Assembly (NCBI GenBank): GCA_035633115.1
Contig: DASQFN010000116.1
Span: 1 to 37,424, forward strand
Length of the DNA stretch: 37,424 nucleotides
Source of the DNA: Gemmatimonadaceae bacterium
GTDB lineage: Bacteria > Gemmatimonadota > Gemmatimonadetes > Gemmatimonadales > Gemmatimonadaceae
Direction of reading: 5' to 3'
Below are positions 9,913 through 17,771 of the stretch, piece by piece; positions within the stretch are counted from its first letter, which is position 1; the number at the start of each line of letters is the position of its first letter. Both the position numbers and the translations under genes were made by a program. The notes under the pieces were generated by a model. That model had not been told where the DNA came from, did not search any database, and saw only the letters and a program-made list of their open reading frames with translations.

Positions 9913-10968
9913 ATGGTTGACGGAGCCTCCGGCACCATCTCGCGAAACGACATCGTGCTCGTGACGGGCGCCGCGGGCTTCATTGGATCGCATTTATGCG
10001 ATGCACTGGTCGCTCGGGGCGAGCGAGTGGTCGGCCTCGATGACTTCAATCCGTATTACGATCCAGCGCTGAAGCGGAGGAATATCGAGCAGCTCTCGGG
10101 CCGGCCCGGCTTCACGCTGATCGAGGGAGATATCAGCTCGCTCGGGAATGACGAGCTCGACGCTCTGATCGCTCGTTCCGGCGTTGTCTATCACCTCGCG
10201 GCGCAGGTGGGCGTCAGGGCCAGCTGGGATGACTTCAATTCCTATGTGATCCGGAACATCACCCTGACTCACAGGCTGCTGGAGGCGGCGCGGCGCGCCA
10301 TATCGGCAGGTGGAAAATTGCAGCGGTTCGTGCTGGCCTCGACGTCCTCGATCTATGGCGACGCGGAAGATCTGCCGACGGCGGAAACAGCGCCACCGCG
10401 CCCCGTGTCACCGTACGGTGTGACCAAGCTTGCCGCGGAACGGCTCGCCCTTCTCTACGCCGCGAATTTCAATGTGCCGGTGACCGCTCTTCGGCTGTTT
10501 TCCGTTTACGGACCCAGGCAACGGCCCGACATGGGCTTCAACATCTTTTTTGACTCCGTGCTCAAAGATGCGCCGATCGAGATTTTCGGAGATGGCAATC
10601 AGACGCGGGATTTCACTTACGTGTCGGACGTGATCGCGGCCATGCTCGCCGCCGCCACTGCTGACGGCGTGGTTGGTGAAGTCATCAACGTCGGCGGCGG
10701 CCATCGCGTCTCCCTGACTGAAGTGCTCGATGTAATCGAAAACGTGGTCGGCCGCTCCGTCGATCGGAAATTCACGCCGCCGATGAAAGGCGACGCCAGG
10801 CACACGGCGGCAGAGATCTCGAAAGCGGGAACATTGCTCGGTTATGCGCCGGCGGTTTCCATGACCGAGGGACTTCGAGCGGAATGGGAGTGGATGCGCG
10901 ATCAGGCCGCCGCAGGTCAACGCCCGCCCCGCGCCCCTCGGGAAGAAACAGCATCGCGACAGCTGTAG
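9913..10968 (+). CDS. NAD-dependent UDP-sugar epimerase, UDP-glucuronate 4-epimerase type
   Basis: About 351 residues from the ATG at 9913 (GTG 9904 is an alternative). This is an extended short-chain dehydrogenase: nucleotide-binding LVTGAAGFIGSH near the start, the FNPYYDP segment that marks UDP-glucuronate 4-epimerases and relatives, the catalytic serine in STSSIYG and the YGVTK tyrosine-lysine pair. The expected reaction is reversible conversion of UDP-glucuronate to UDP-galacturonate in the cytoplasm. The last 25 residues are proline- and arginine-rich and non-conserved. It is the first gene of a plus-strand run leading 55 nt later into the adenylation gene, so it may provide the sugar for a pyrroloyl glycoside; surface polysaccharide synthesis is equally possible. 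Confidence 0.85.
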   Translation: MVDGASGTISRNDIVLVTGAAGFIGSHLCDALVARGERVVGLDDFNPYYDPALKRRNIEQLSGRPGFTLIEGDISSLGNDELDALIARSGVVYHLAAQVGVRASWDDFNSYVIRNITLTHRLLEAARRAISAGGKLQRFVLASTSSIYGDAEDLPTAETAPPRPVSPYGVTKLAAERLALLYAANFNVPVTALRLFSVYGPRQRPDMGFNIFFDSVLKDAPIEIFGDGNQTRDFTYVSDVIAAMLAAATADGVVGEVINVGGGHRVSLTEVLDVIENVVGRSVDRKFTPPMKGDARHTAAEISKAGTLLGYAPAVSMTEGLRAEWEWMRDQAAAGQRPPRAPREETASRQL

Positions 10969-11023
10969 CAGCGTTCTCGCCTATCATCGACGACTTGATT
11001 CGAGATCATCCAGTGCTGCAGCA

Positions 11024-12568
11024 ATGACGACCACACTGCCTCAACTTCTGCGACATTCCGCCAGCGCACATCCCGACGGCATCGCTGTGGATGATCCTGA
11101 GCGCGGGGTCGAGGTGACATATCGCGAGCTTCACTCGCGCGCAGAGAAGCTCAGCGAGTACATGATTCGCCACGGCGTTCGACCTGGCGACCGCGTCGGG
11201 ATCTATGCACCAAAGTCGGTCGGTACCGTTGCCGCGCTTCTGGGGGCTCTCTATTCCCGTGCCGCTTACGTGCCCGTCGACTGCAGCGCTCCTCCCGCCC
11301 GGAATGCCGGCATCTTTGCGGATTCTTCTATCAGGCTCGCCGTCGTCGCTGAGTCGCTGCTGGAGGGCTTGAGGAACGCGTGGGATGGAACAGCCCTGGA
11401 TGTTCTCCAGCCCCTGGGTGATGACCTCGTGCTTGTCCGCGGGGTCGATGCCGAGGGGGACTCCGCCACGGACCCGGACGGCGAGGCGACCCCCGCTGAT
11501 GTTGCCTACATCCTTTACACCTCGGGATCGACGGGAAAGCCAAAGGGCGTCGTTCATACGCACCGAAGCGCGTTGAGCTTCATCGACTGGTGCTCTGAGA
11601 CTTTCGAGCCGACCGCGGGCGACCGCTTCTCGTCCCATGCTCCCTTTCATTTCGATCTCTCCATCCTCGACCTCTACGTTCCGCTGAAGCATGGGGCGAC
11701 CATCGTTCTCATTGGTGAAGATGTCGGGAAGCAGCCTCTCAGACTCGCGCCGGGCATTGCCGACAGCCGTATTACCGTATGGTATTCCACGCCGTCGATT
11801 CTCCGCATGCTAGCGGAATACGGGCGCCTCGATCGACTCGAGTTTCCGTCCCTGCGCACAGTGCTGTTTGCCGGCGAGGTGTTTCCGGTGAAACACCTTC
11901 GCGCCCTGAAGAGAATCTGGAGCGCCCCCCGGTACTTCAACCTCTACGGGCCCACCGAAACCAACGTCTGCACGTACTATGAGATCCCTGACGAAATTCC
12001 GGTTGATCGCACTGAGCCGTTTCCGATAGGCTTCACGTGCTCCGGTGACCGGGCGATTGTCGCCGACGACAGCGGGCGGGAGGTCAAGAAAGGCGAGGAG
12101 GGAGAGCTGCTCGTAACGGGTGGATCTGTGATGCGCGATTATTGGAACCTCCCCGAGCGAACGGCGCAGGCCTTCTTCGTCGATGCCGAGGGGACAACCT
12201 GGTACAGAACGGGAGACGTCGTCAGAGAATCACCGACAGACGGCTACGTGTTCGTCGGCCGGCGGGACCGAATGGTAAAGCGAAGGGGGTATCGTGTAGA
12301 GCTGGGGGAGATCGAGGCGGCCCTCCACCTCCATCCGCTTGTCATCGAAGCTGCCGTGACTGCAGTTCCGGATGAAGAGAATGGCGTGGCGATCAAGGCA
12401 TTCCTCTCGTTATCGAGCAAGAACCGCCCTTCCCTGGTCGAGATGAAGCGATTTTGCATCGAGCACCTGCCGGCCTACATGGTTCCGGATAAGTTTTACT
12501 TTCCGGAGTCGCTGCCGAAGACATCGACTGACAAGATCGATTATCAGCGCCTGCTTACCATCGCCTGA
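11024..12568 (+). CDS. Stand-alone L-prolyl-AMP ligase (PltF/RedM-like adenylation enzyme)
   Basis: 514 residues, a single adenylation domain with no fused condensation or carrier domain. Core motifs: A3 YTSGSTGKPKG (165-175), A5 LYGPTE (307-312), A7 YRTGD (394-398), A8 near 412-430 and the A10 lysine K504 in TDKIDY. Aligning by eye to the PheA pocket gives D211, L212, L215, Y254, L281, A283, L307 and V315. The code DLLYLALV is, to my recollection, the one reported for the prolyl-activating enzymes PltF and RedM. The enzyme should adenylate L-proline and load it onto the carrier protein encoded 54 nt downstream. A carrier protein, a halogenase and an acyl-CoA-dehydrogenase-like gene next door support this. 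Confidence 0.85.
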   Translation: MTTTLPQLLRHSASAHPDGIAVDDPERGVEVTYRELHSRAEKLSEYMIRHGVRPGDRVGIYAPKSVGTVAALLGALYSRAAYVPVDCSAPPARNAGIFADSSIRLAVVAESLLEGLRNAWDGTALDVLQPLGDDLVLVRGVDAEGDSATDPDGEATPADVAYILYTSGSTGKPKGVVHTHRSALSFIDWCSETFEPTAGDRFSSHAPFHFDLSILDLYVPLKHGATIVLIGEDVGKQPLRLAPGIADSRITVWYSTPSILRMLAEYGRLDRLEFPSLRTVLFAGEVFPVKHLRALKRIWSAPRYFNLYGPTETNVCTYYEIPDEIPVDRTEPFPIGFTCSGDRAIVADDSGREVKKGEEGELLVTGGSVMRDYWNLPERTAQAFFVDAEGTTWYRTGDVVRESPTDGYVFVGRRDRMVKRRGYRVELGEIEAALHLHPLVIEAAVTAVPDEENGVAIKAFLSLSSKNRPSLVEMKRFCIEHLPAYMVPDKFYFPESLPKTSTDKIDYQRLLTIA

Positions 12569-12622
12569 TCACGTAACACGCGCTATGGTATTCCCTGTTC
12601 ACCGCACACATCGGAACCCGGA

Positions 12623-12892
12623 ATGGAATCGGCAGCCGCATCGGACGTCAAAGGCATCATCAAGAACTACATCCTCGAGGAGTTTCTTCCCGGAGAGAAC
12701 CCGGACACGCTCGAGGACAGCACGCCGCTGATCACTGGCGGAATCCTCGACTCCATTGCAACCATAAAACTGATCGGCTTTCTGGACGAACGGTTCGGCG
12801 CACGCATCGAGCCGCACGAGATGAATGCCGACTTTCTCAATTTCCTGCCGGACATTGAATCACTCGTTAAGGCTAAACAGAAACAGGATTGA
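12623..12892 (+). CDS. Free-standing peptidyl carrier protein (PltL-like)
   Basis: 89 residues with an acidic four-helix carrier-protein pattern. The phosphopantetheine attachment serine is S44 in GGILDSIATIKL. Helix I carries the IIKNYILEEFLPG segment seen in type II prolyl carrier proteins. After modification by a phosphopantetheinyl transferase (none in the window) it would carry proline, then pyrrole-2-carboxylate, as a thioester. It sits between the adenylation enzyme and the halogenase, as expected for a carrier-bound substrate shared by all three enzymes. The ATG at 12623 is the first in-frame start after the preceding gene. Confidence 0.87.
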   Translation: MESAAASDVKGIIKNYILEEFLPGENPDTLEDSTPLITGGILDSIATIKLIGFLDERFGARIEPHEMNADFLNFLPDIESLVKAKQKQD

Positions 12893-12914
12893 CCCAAGGC
12901 ACCGTATCGCTGAC

Positions 12915-14011
12915 ATGAATCGAAGATTGGACAACATTCCAGAGAAGGCGGATGTAGTTGTGATCGGCGGCGGGCCGGCGGGCAGCACCGCAGCAAACCT
13001 GCTCGCGCATCGAGGGTGCGACGTCGTGCTTCTGGACCAGGCTCGACATCCCCGGCTGATGGTTGGCGAGAGCATCCTGCCGCATATATGGAAGTATCTG
13101 GACCAGCTCGGAGCCGCCGAGGACATCGAGAACGCTGGATTCATTAGGAAATCGGGCGGAACGTTATCTGGCGAGGGGCATCCGCCAGACGAAGCTCGCG
13201 GACCACGGGAATCACGGAGAACGTCGAGGCGTCGGTTGTCATTGACGCCTCGGGCCAGTCGACATTTCTGTCCCGTTTCGGCATGACTGGCAGGAAAGAG
13301 CGCGGCAATTACGACAATCAGGTGGCGATTTTCTCCCAGGTCAGCGGCGGAATACGCGACGCCGGCAGAACCGCCGGCGACACACTGATCTTCTACGAAA
13401 AGAAGCATCACTGGGCCTGGTTCATTCCGCTCGATGATGAGCTGGTGAGCGTCGGCGTGGTTGTGCCCACCGACTACTTCGCGTCGCGACGCGAGAGCAA
13501 ACGCGATTTCCTCGTTCGCGAGCTGCATGAGCTCAATCCCGAGCTCAAGCGCCGCGTTCCGGAAGTCCGGCTGACGGAAGAAGTGCGCGCGATATCCAAT
13601 TATTCGTACGATACGCGGCATTTTACGGGAAAGGGGTTCCTTGCCGTGGGCGATGCCCATCGGTTCATCGATCCGGTGTTCTCATTCGGCCTGTACTTTT
13701 CGATCAAGGAGGCCGAGCACGCGGCCGCCGCCACAGCCGCATACCTCGAGGGGGCAGGTCGTGACGACCAAAATCCATTTCTCGCGTACGAACGGAGCTG
13801 TAACGCGGGGATGGATGTCGTCCAGGAGCTGATCGATGCGTTCTGGAACGAGCCTCTGGCGTTTGCTGTGATGGTGCACAACCGCTACAGAGAGGACTGC
13901 ATCGACATGTTCGCCGGACGTGTCTACATGGCCGAGCCGTCACCGGGACTGCTCGCGTTCCGGCAGCTGAATGGCCGCATGACTCCCCAGCCCGCAAGCG
14001 TCGGAGCCTGA
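12915..14011 (+). pseudogene. Flavin-dependent halogenase (PltA-like), frame-disrupted
   Basis: The 5' part (from ATG 12915) has the FAD-binding VVVIGGGPAGSTAANLL and VGESILPHIWKYL motifs. The 3' part, in a different frame, has VVIDASGQSTFLSRF, the halogenase hallmark WAWFIP (W-x-W-x-I-P) and GDAHRFIDPVFSFG. Between 13162 and 13210 the family sequence can be followed only by changing frame twice: SGGT in the first frame, VIWRG in a second, IRQTKLADHG in the third. Then about 70 residues that normally precede VVIDASGQ are missing. With these restored the protein would be about 435 residues, the usual size. As written, no full-length halogenase is made. It is either a real pseudogene or a local assembly error. 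It would chlorinate a carrier-bound pyrrole or a similar ring. Confidence 0.8.
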
Positions 14012-14031
14012 GCGCTCCCTGCGCTCGCTCC

Positions 14032-15180
14032 ATGAATTTTTCGCATAGCACAGAGCACCAGCGCCTTCAGGACGAGATCACGGCGTTCGCGCGCACGGAG
14101 CTCAATGGGGGCGCGGCCGAGCGCGACCGCGCCCAGCTGTTTCCCCGTGACCTCTGGCTGCGATGCGGTGAGCTTCGTCTCCAGGGATTGATGATTCCCG
14201 AGGTCTATGGCGGGCGCGGGCTCGATCCGGTTTCATCGACCGTGGCCCTCGAGGCCCTCGGCCACGGCTGCGAAGATGGGGGCCTCAGCTTCTCCCTCTG
14301 CGCACATCTCCTCGCGTGCGTAGTGCCCGTCTGGAAGCACGGCACCGAAGAGCAGAAGCGGCGCTATCTACCAGGCATGAGCGACGGTTCAATAATCGCC
14401 GCGAACGCGATGTCGGAGCCGGCGTCGGGGTCAGACGCCTTCGCGCTGACGACGCGGGCAGAGCCGGAAGAAGGTGGTTTCCTGCTCAACGGCACGAAGA
14501 CATTCTGCTCCAACGGACCTTATGCCGATGTCATCGTTACGTATGCAGCCACCGATCTCGCAAGAGCGTACCACGGCGGCATCACGGCGTTCATCGTACC
14601 GCGCGAGACTGACGGACTCAGAACCGGTCCTCCATTCGACAAGCTGGGCCTGCGCACCAGTCACATGAGCGAAGTCGTATTCGAGAACGCCTGGGTGTCG
14701 TCTGACGCGGTACTGGGGGGAGTCGGCGGGGGCTCGAGTGTCTTTTCGCAATCAATGGACTGGGAGCGCGCCTGCCTCGGAGGTGTGCACATCGGAACCA
14801 TGCAGCGCCTGCTGGAGCTCGTCGTGACTCACGCCCGGACACGCATGGTTTCCGGGGAGCCAATCGGCAAGCATCAAGGCGTCTCGCATCCAGTCGCCGA
14901 CATGAAGGTGCGGCTCGAAGCCGCGCGACTGCTGGTCTATCGGGCAGCGGCCCGGCTCGACCGCGCACGCGACATTTCCATGGACGCCGCAATTGCAAAG
15001 CTGTTCGTCAGCGAAGCGCTGGTCGCCACGGCGCAGGACGCGGTCCGTGCCTTCGGCGCGGACGGCGTGATTGAGGGGCATCCGGCGGAGCGCGCGCTGC
15101 GCGACGCAGTTTCAAGCACGCTGTATTCAGGAACGTCTGAGATTCAGCGAAACATCATCGCGCGATGGCTCGGGCTTTAG
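14032..15180 (+). CDS. Prolyl-carrier-protein dehydrogenase (PltE/RedW-like, acyl-CoA dehydrogenase fold)
   Basis: 382 residues, full length for the family. It has FAD and substrate motifs of acyl-CoA dehydrogenases: NAMSEPASGSD (125-135), KTFCSNGPYAD and a C-terminal YSGTSEIQRNIIARWLGL. At the position where medium-chain enzymes carry their catalytic glutamate (YEGT), this protein has serine (S366). A glutamate is present instead in SMDWERACL (E245), the place used by isovaleryl-CoA dehydrogenases and, as I recall, by PltE-type enzymes. The inferred reaction is two-step four-electron oxidation of prolyl-S-carrier protein to pyrrolyl-2-carboxyl-S-carrier protein. It starts 20 nt after the halogenase stop and is the last gene of the run. 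Its final 26 nt overlap a convergent gene. Confidence 0.84.
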   Translation: MNFSHSTEHQRLQDEITAFARTELNGGAAERDRAQLFPRDLWLRCGELRLQGLMIPEVYGGRGLDPVSSTVALEALGHGCEDGGLSFSLCAHLLACVVPVWKHGTEEQKRRYLPGMSDGSIIAANAMSEPASGSDAFALTTRAEPEEGGFLLNGTKTFCSNGPYADVIVTYAATDLARAYHGGITAFIVPRETDGLRTGPPFDKLGLRTSHMSEVVFENAWVSSDAVLGGVGGGSSVFSQSMDWERACLGGVHIGTMQRLLELVVTHARTRMVSGEPIGKHQGVSHPVADMKVRLEAARLLVYRAAARLDRARDISMDAAIAKLFVSEALVATAQDAVRAFGADGVIEGHPAERALRDAVSSTLYSGTSEIQRNIIARWLGL

Positions 15181-16222
15181 CCGTGACGCGCTGAGCCAGG
15201 TGCGCCGGCGCGAACGGTGTGCAGTCTGAGACAACCGTCAGCACACCAACCGGCATAAGCCGCCGGTGCCTCGGCAGATCATCGGCGAAGCGATTCGATG
15301 CCTCCGCGACGCAAGTCGCATCCGCGTCGCCTCTGCGCACGGCTGGCGTTTCGCGCTCGATCGCAAGGCTGATGAGGCGCCTCATGTCGATTCGCTCGCG
15401 CCGCTCGCGGAGCAGCATCGCCAGCTCGATGTAGGCAACGTCTGTCGGTGTGAGGCGAGCGGCGCCGCGATCACCAGGATTCACCACAGAGCGCCACGAT
15501 CTCGTGTGACCGAAGCCGAGCGCGTGAGTCATCTCGTGCGCCACAGTGTGCGAATTATGTAGGACGGCCCGGCTCCCGAAGCTTACTCGGACGTCGAATA
15601 CTTCTCCCGAGGACGTCCAGCTCGCGCGGCTGAACCCATCGTTTGCCGGCATTCGCCTCACATCCACGATGATCACGTTTACCGGATCATCATCTCCCAC
15701 CGTTGCAGGTTTGAAGAGAGACATGCCGACGTCAGCGCTCATCTCGGAGAGAGTCTTCCAGAAAGCGACGGAATCATCGGCCGAGATGTCCCCGAGCGCG
15801 CCCGACCGGCGAAAGGCGACTGGTACCGGGTAGCGCGTGCTCCGCCAGCCGACGACTCCCGCGTTCTCCTCACCCGAGGTGGGGATGCGCCAGAAATGCT
15901 CTGACTCCCCTCCGCTGCCGAGCGCCGCTTCAACTCGCACGGGAACTCGCATTCCCGCGTAAGTCCCGCGCTCGATCGTCCGGAATCCGTCGGATGAATC
16001 AGCGGAAGCGCTGAATTGGATCTCCTCGACGGCAGGCAGGAGGTCAGCGTGCGATGCGAAGTCAGCGACCGCCTCCGCCGCGACCGAGGCGGCCGCGTCG
16101 GGAGGCGCGTCAACGAACGGCTTGTCTACGCGGATCACCGATGCGCACCCGAGAGCGCCGGCAAGGGCGAATGCCGCCGCGAACGCTGCGCGAATACGGG
16201 GATGCGTGAATGACAAAATCAA
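15155..16222 (-). CDS. Lipoprotein metalloprotease of the metzincin type
   Basis: 355 residues. The N-terminus ends in a lipobox-like ALAGALGC (C26), so it is probably a membrane-anchored periplasmic lipoprotein. Residues 229-239 read HEMTHALGFGH, the complete metzincin zinc site HExxHxxGxxH, preceded by NSHTVA. The segment before it (NVIIVDVRRMPAN) fits the strand IV region of a matrixin-like catalytic domain. No recognisable substrate-binding or prodomain module is seen. The gene faces the dehydrogenase gene and diverges from egtB; it appears independent of both pathways. Substrate unknown. Confidence 0.78.
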   Translation of the reverse strand: MILSFTHPRIRAAFAAAFALAGALGCASVIRVDKPFVDAPPDAAASVAAEAVADFASHADLLPAVEEIQFSASADSSDGFRTIERGTYAGMRVPVRVEAALGSGGESEHFWRIPTSGEENAGVVGWRSTRYPVPVAFRRSGALGDISADDSVAFWKTLSEMSADVGMSLFKPATVGDDDPVNVIIVDVRRMPANDGFSRASWTSSGEVFDVRVSFGSRAVLHNSHTVAHEMTHALGFGHTRSWRSVVNPGDRGAARLTPTDVAYIELAMLLRERRERIDMRRLISLAIERETPAVRRGDADATCVAEASNRFADDLPRHRRLMPVGVLTVVSDCTPFAPAHLAQRVTAKARAIAR

Positions 16223-16394
16223 CGAAGCACTACGCGGGTGCGAGACTTTAGAAGCATAGCGCGGAGCTTCGAGGAATGAAATACTTCGTGCTGCGTGTCG
16301 GCCACGGGAAAGCGGGTGCGGCTACGGGTACGGGTAAAGGGGCACCCTTAACGGAAATCTCTTTTGATGAGAGCCGGCGGGGAGATCGCGAGCG

Positions 16395-16400
16395 TATAAT
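16395..16400 (+). promoter_or_regulatory. Candidate -10 box for the egt operon
   Basis: A perfect TATAAT lies 52 nt before the egtB ATG in the divergent region. No good -35 is visible 16-18 nt upstream, so the promoter may depend on an activator. Confidence 0.45.
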
Positions 16401-16451
16401 GCGTAACCGCGTTTAGATTCCTCCCGGCGCGAGTCTCAACTCTTCCATCCC

Positions 16452-17771
16452 ATGAGCGCATTGCCCTTCCCACCGTCCGACCCTCGAGCTTCCATCGTCA
16501 GTCTTTTGACGGAGGCGCGTGAGCGAACGATGCTGCTCGTGGACGGGCTGAGCGATGAGGATCTTCATCGGCAGCACGATCCACTGATGAGCCCGATTTT
16601 GTGGGACCTCGGCCACATCGCCCACTTCGAGGAGTTGTGGCTCACGCAGAACCTCGACGGTACAATCGAGTTCTCGGAGATGCCGGGCATCTATAACCCC
16701 TTCGAGCACCCGCGGGCCGAGCGTGCAAAGCTCCCGCTCCCGGCACTCGCGACGATGCGCGAGAAGCTCGAGGCGATCCGTGAAAAAGCCCTCACGCGAC
16801 TCTCCCGAGTAAACCTCGACGATCCGAATCCGCTGTTATCGGGCGGGTACGTCTATCACATGGTTCTGCAGCACGAGTATCAGCACAACGAGACCATTCT
16901 TCAGACGCTGCAGCTCAAGCTCGGCGAGCCATATCATCCGCCTGTCCGCACTCCGGTCCCGGAAATCATTGTGGACCAGAGCGAATTGACCGACATGGTC
17001 CCGATTCCGGCCGGTGAATATCCAATCGGCACTGACGACCGGTCCGCTGCGTACGACAACGAGCGTCCGCGCCACGGTGTCGACGTCTCATCCTTCCGCA
17101 TCGCTCGGGCGCCCGTGACGAATGGCGATTACATGGAGTTCATGACCGCCGGGGGCTATCGCGATGCGCGGCTCTGGAGCGATGCGGGACGGAAGTGGCT
17201 CTCTGAAAGTGGAGCGTCGGCACCAGGTTACTGGAAGCACGACGGTGACACGTGGATGGTGCGAACGATGGACCGGACAGGAGCAGTTGACCAGCGGCGG
17301 CCGGTGTGTCACGTCTCGTATCACGAAGCCGACGCTTTCGCGAGATGGGCGGGCAAGCGATTGCCAACCGAGGCCGAGTGGGAAATTGCGGCGTCATGGG
17401 ACGGACGTGCAGGCGCTTTACTCTACCCCTGGGGTGACGAGCCGCCAACAAGCACGGACGCGAACGTCGACCAGTTGTCGTTCGATACCGCAGCGGTGGG
17501 TGCCTATCGCGGAAATGTTTCGGCGAGCGGCTGCTATGGCATGATCGGCGACGTCTGGGAGTGGACCTCCTCCGATTTCACCGGCTATCCGGGATTCGAG
17601 AGCTTTCCGTACCGGGAGTATTCGGAGCCGTTCTTCGGGAGCGAGTACAAGGTCTTGCGAGGCGGCTCCTGGGCAACACGCGCTGGCGCAATTCGTAATA
17701 CTTTCCGCAACTGGGACTATCCAATCAGACGGCAAATCTTCAGTGGGTTCCGCTGTGCCGCCGACGCCTGA
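16452..17771 (+). CDS. egtB: Ergothioneine sulfoxide synthase EgtB
   Basis: EgtB is a non-heme iron oxygenase that joins hercynine to gamma-glutamylcysteine (or cysteine in some types), forming the C-S bond of ergothioneine as a sulfoxide. The 439-residue protein has the two expected parts. The N-terminal DinB-like domain holds candidate iron ligands H55 in GHIAHFEE and H141/H145 in LQHEYQHNE. The C-terminal FGE-sulfatase domain (about 180-438) has FRIARAPVTNGDY, GKRLPTEAEWE and VLRGGSWATR. A gene for gamma-glutamylcysteine synthesis follows in the operon, which favours the gamma-glutamylcysteine-using type. It is the first gene of a five-gene overlapping run. No clear Shine-Dalgarno precedes the ATG. 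Confidence 0.93.
   Translation: MSALPFPPSDPRASIVSLLTEARERTMLLVDGLSDEDLHRQHDPLMSPILWDLGHIAHFEELWLTQNLDGTIEFSEMPGIYNPFEHPRAERAKLPLPALATMREKLEAIREKALTRLSRVNLDDPNPLLSGGYVYHMVLQHEYQHNETILQTLQLKLGEPYHPPVRTPVPEIIVDQSELTDMVPIPAGEYPIGTDDRSAAYDNERPRHGVDVSSFRIARAPVTNGDYMEFMTAGGYRDARLWSDAGRKWLSESGASAPGYWKHDGDTWMVRTMDRTGAVDQRRPVCHVSYHEADAFARWAGKRLPTEAEWEIAASWDGRAGALLYPWGDEPPTSTDANVDQLSFDTAAVGAYRGNVSASGCYGMIGDVWEWTSSDFTGYPGFESFPYREYSEPFFGSEYKVLRGGSWATRAGAIRNTFRNWDYPIRRQIFSGFRCAADA

Noticed and set aside
16310-16345. Short ACGGGT tandem upstream of egtB
   Set aside because: Only two copies; too short to call a repeat or a binding site.
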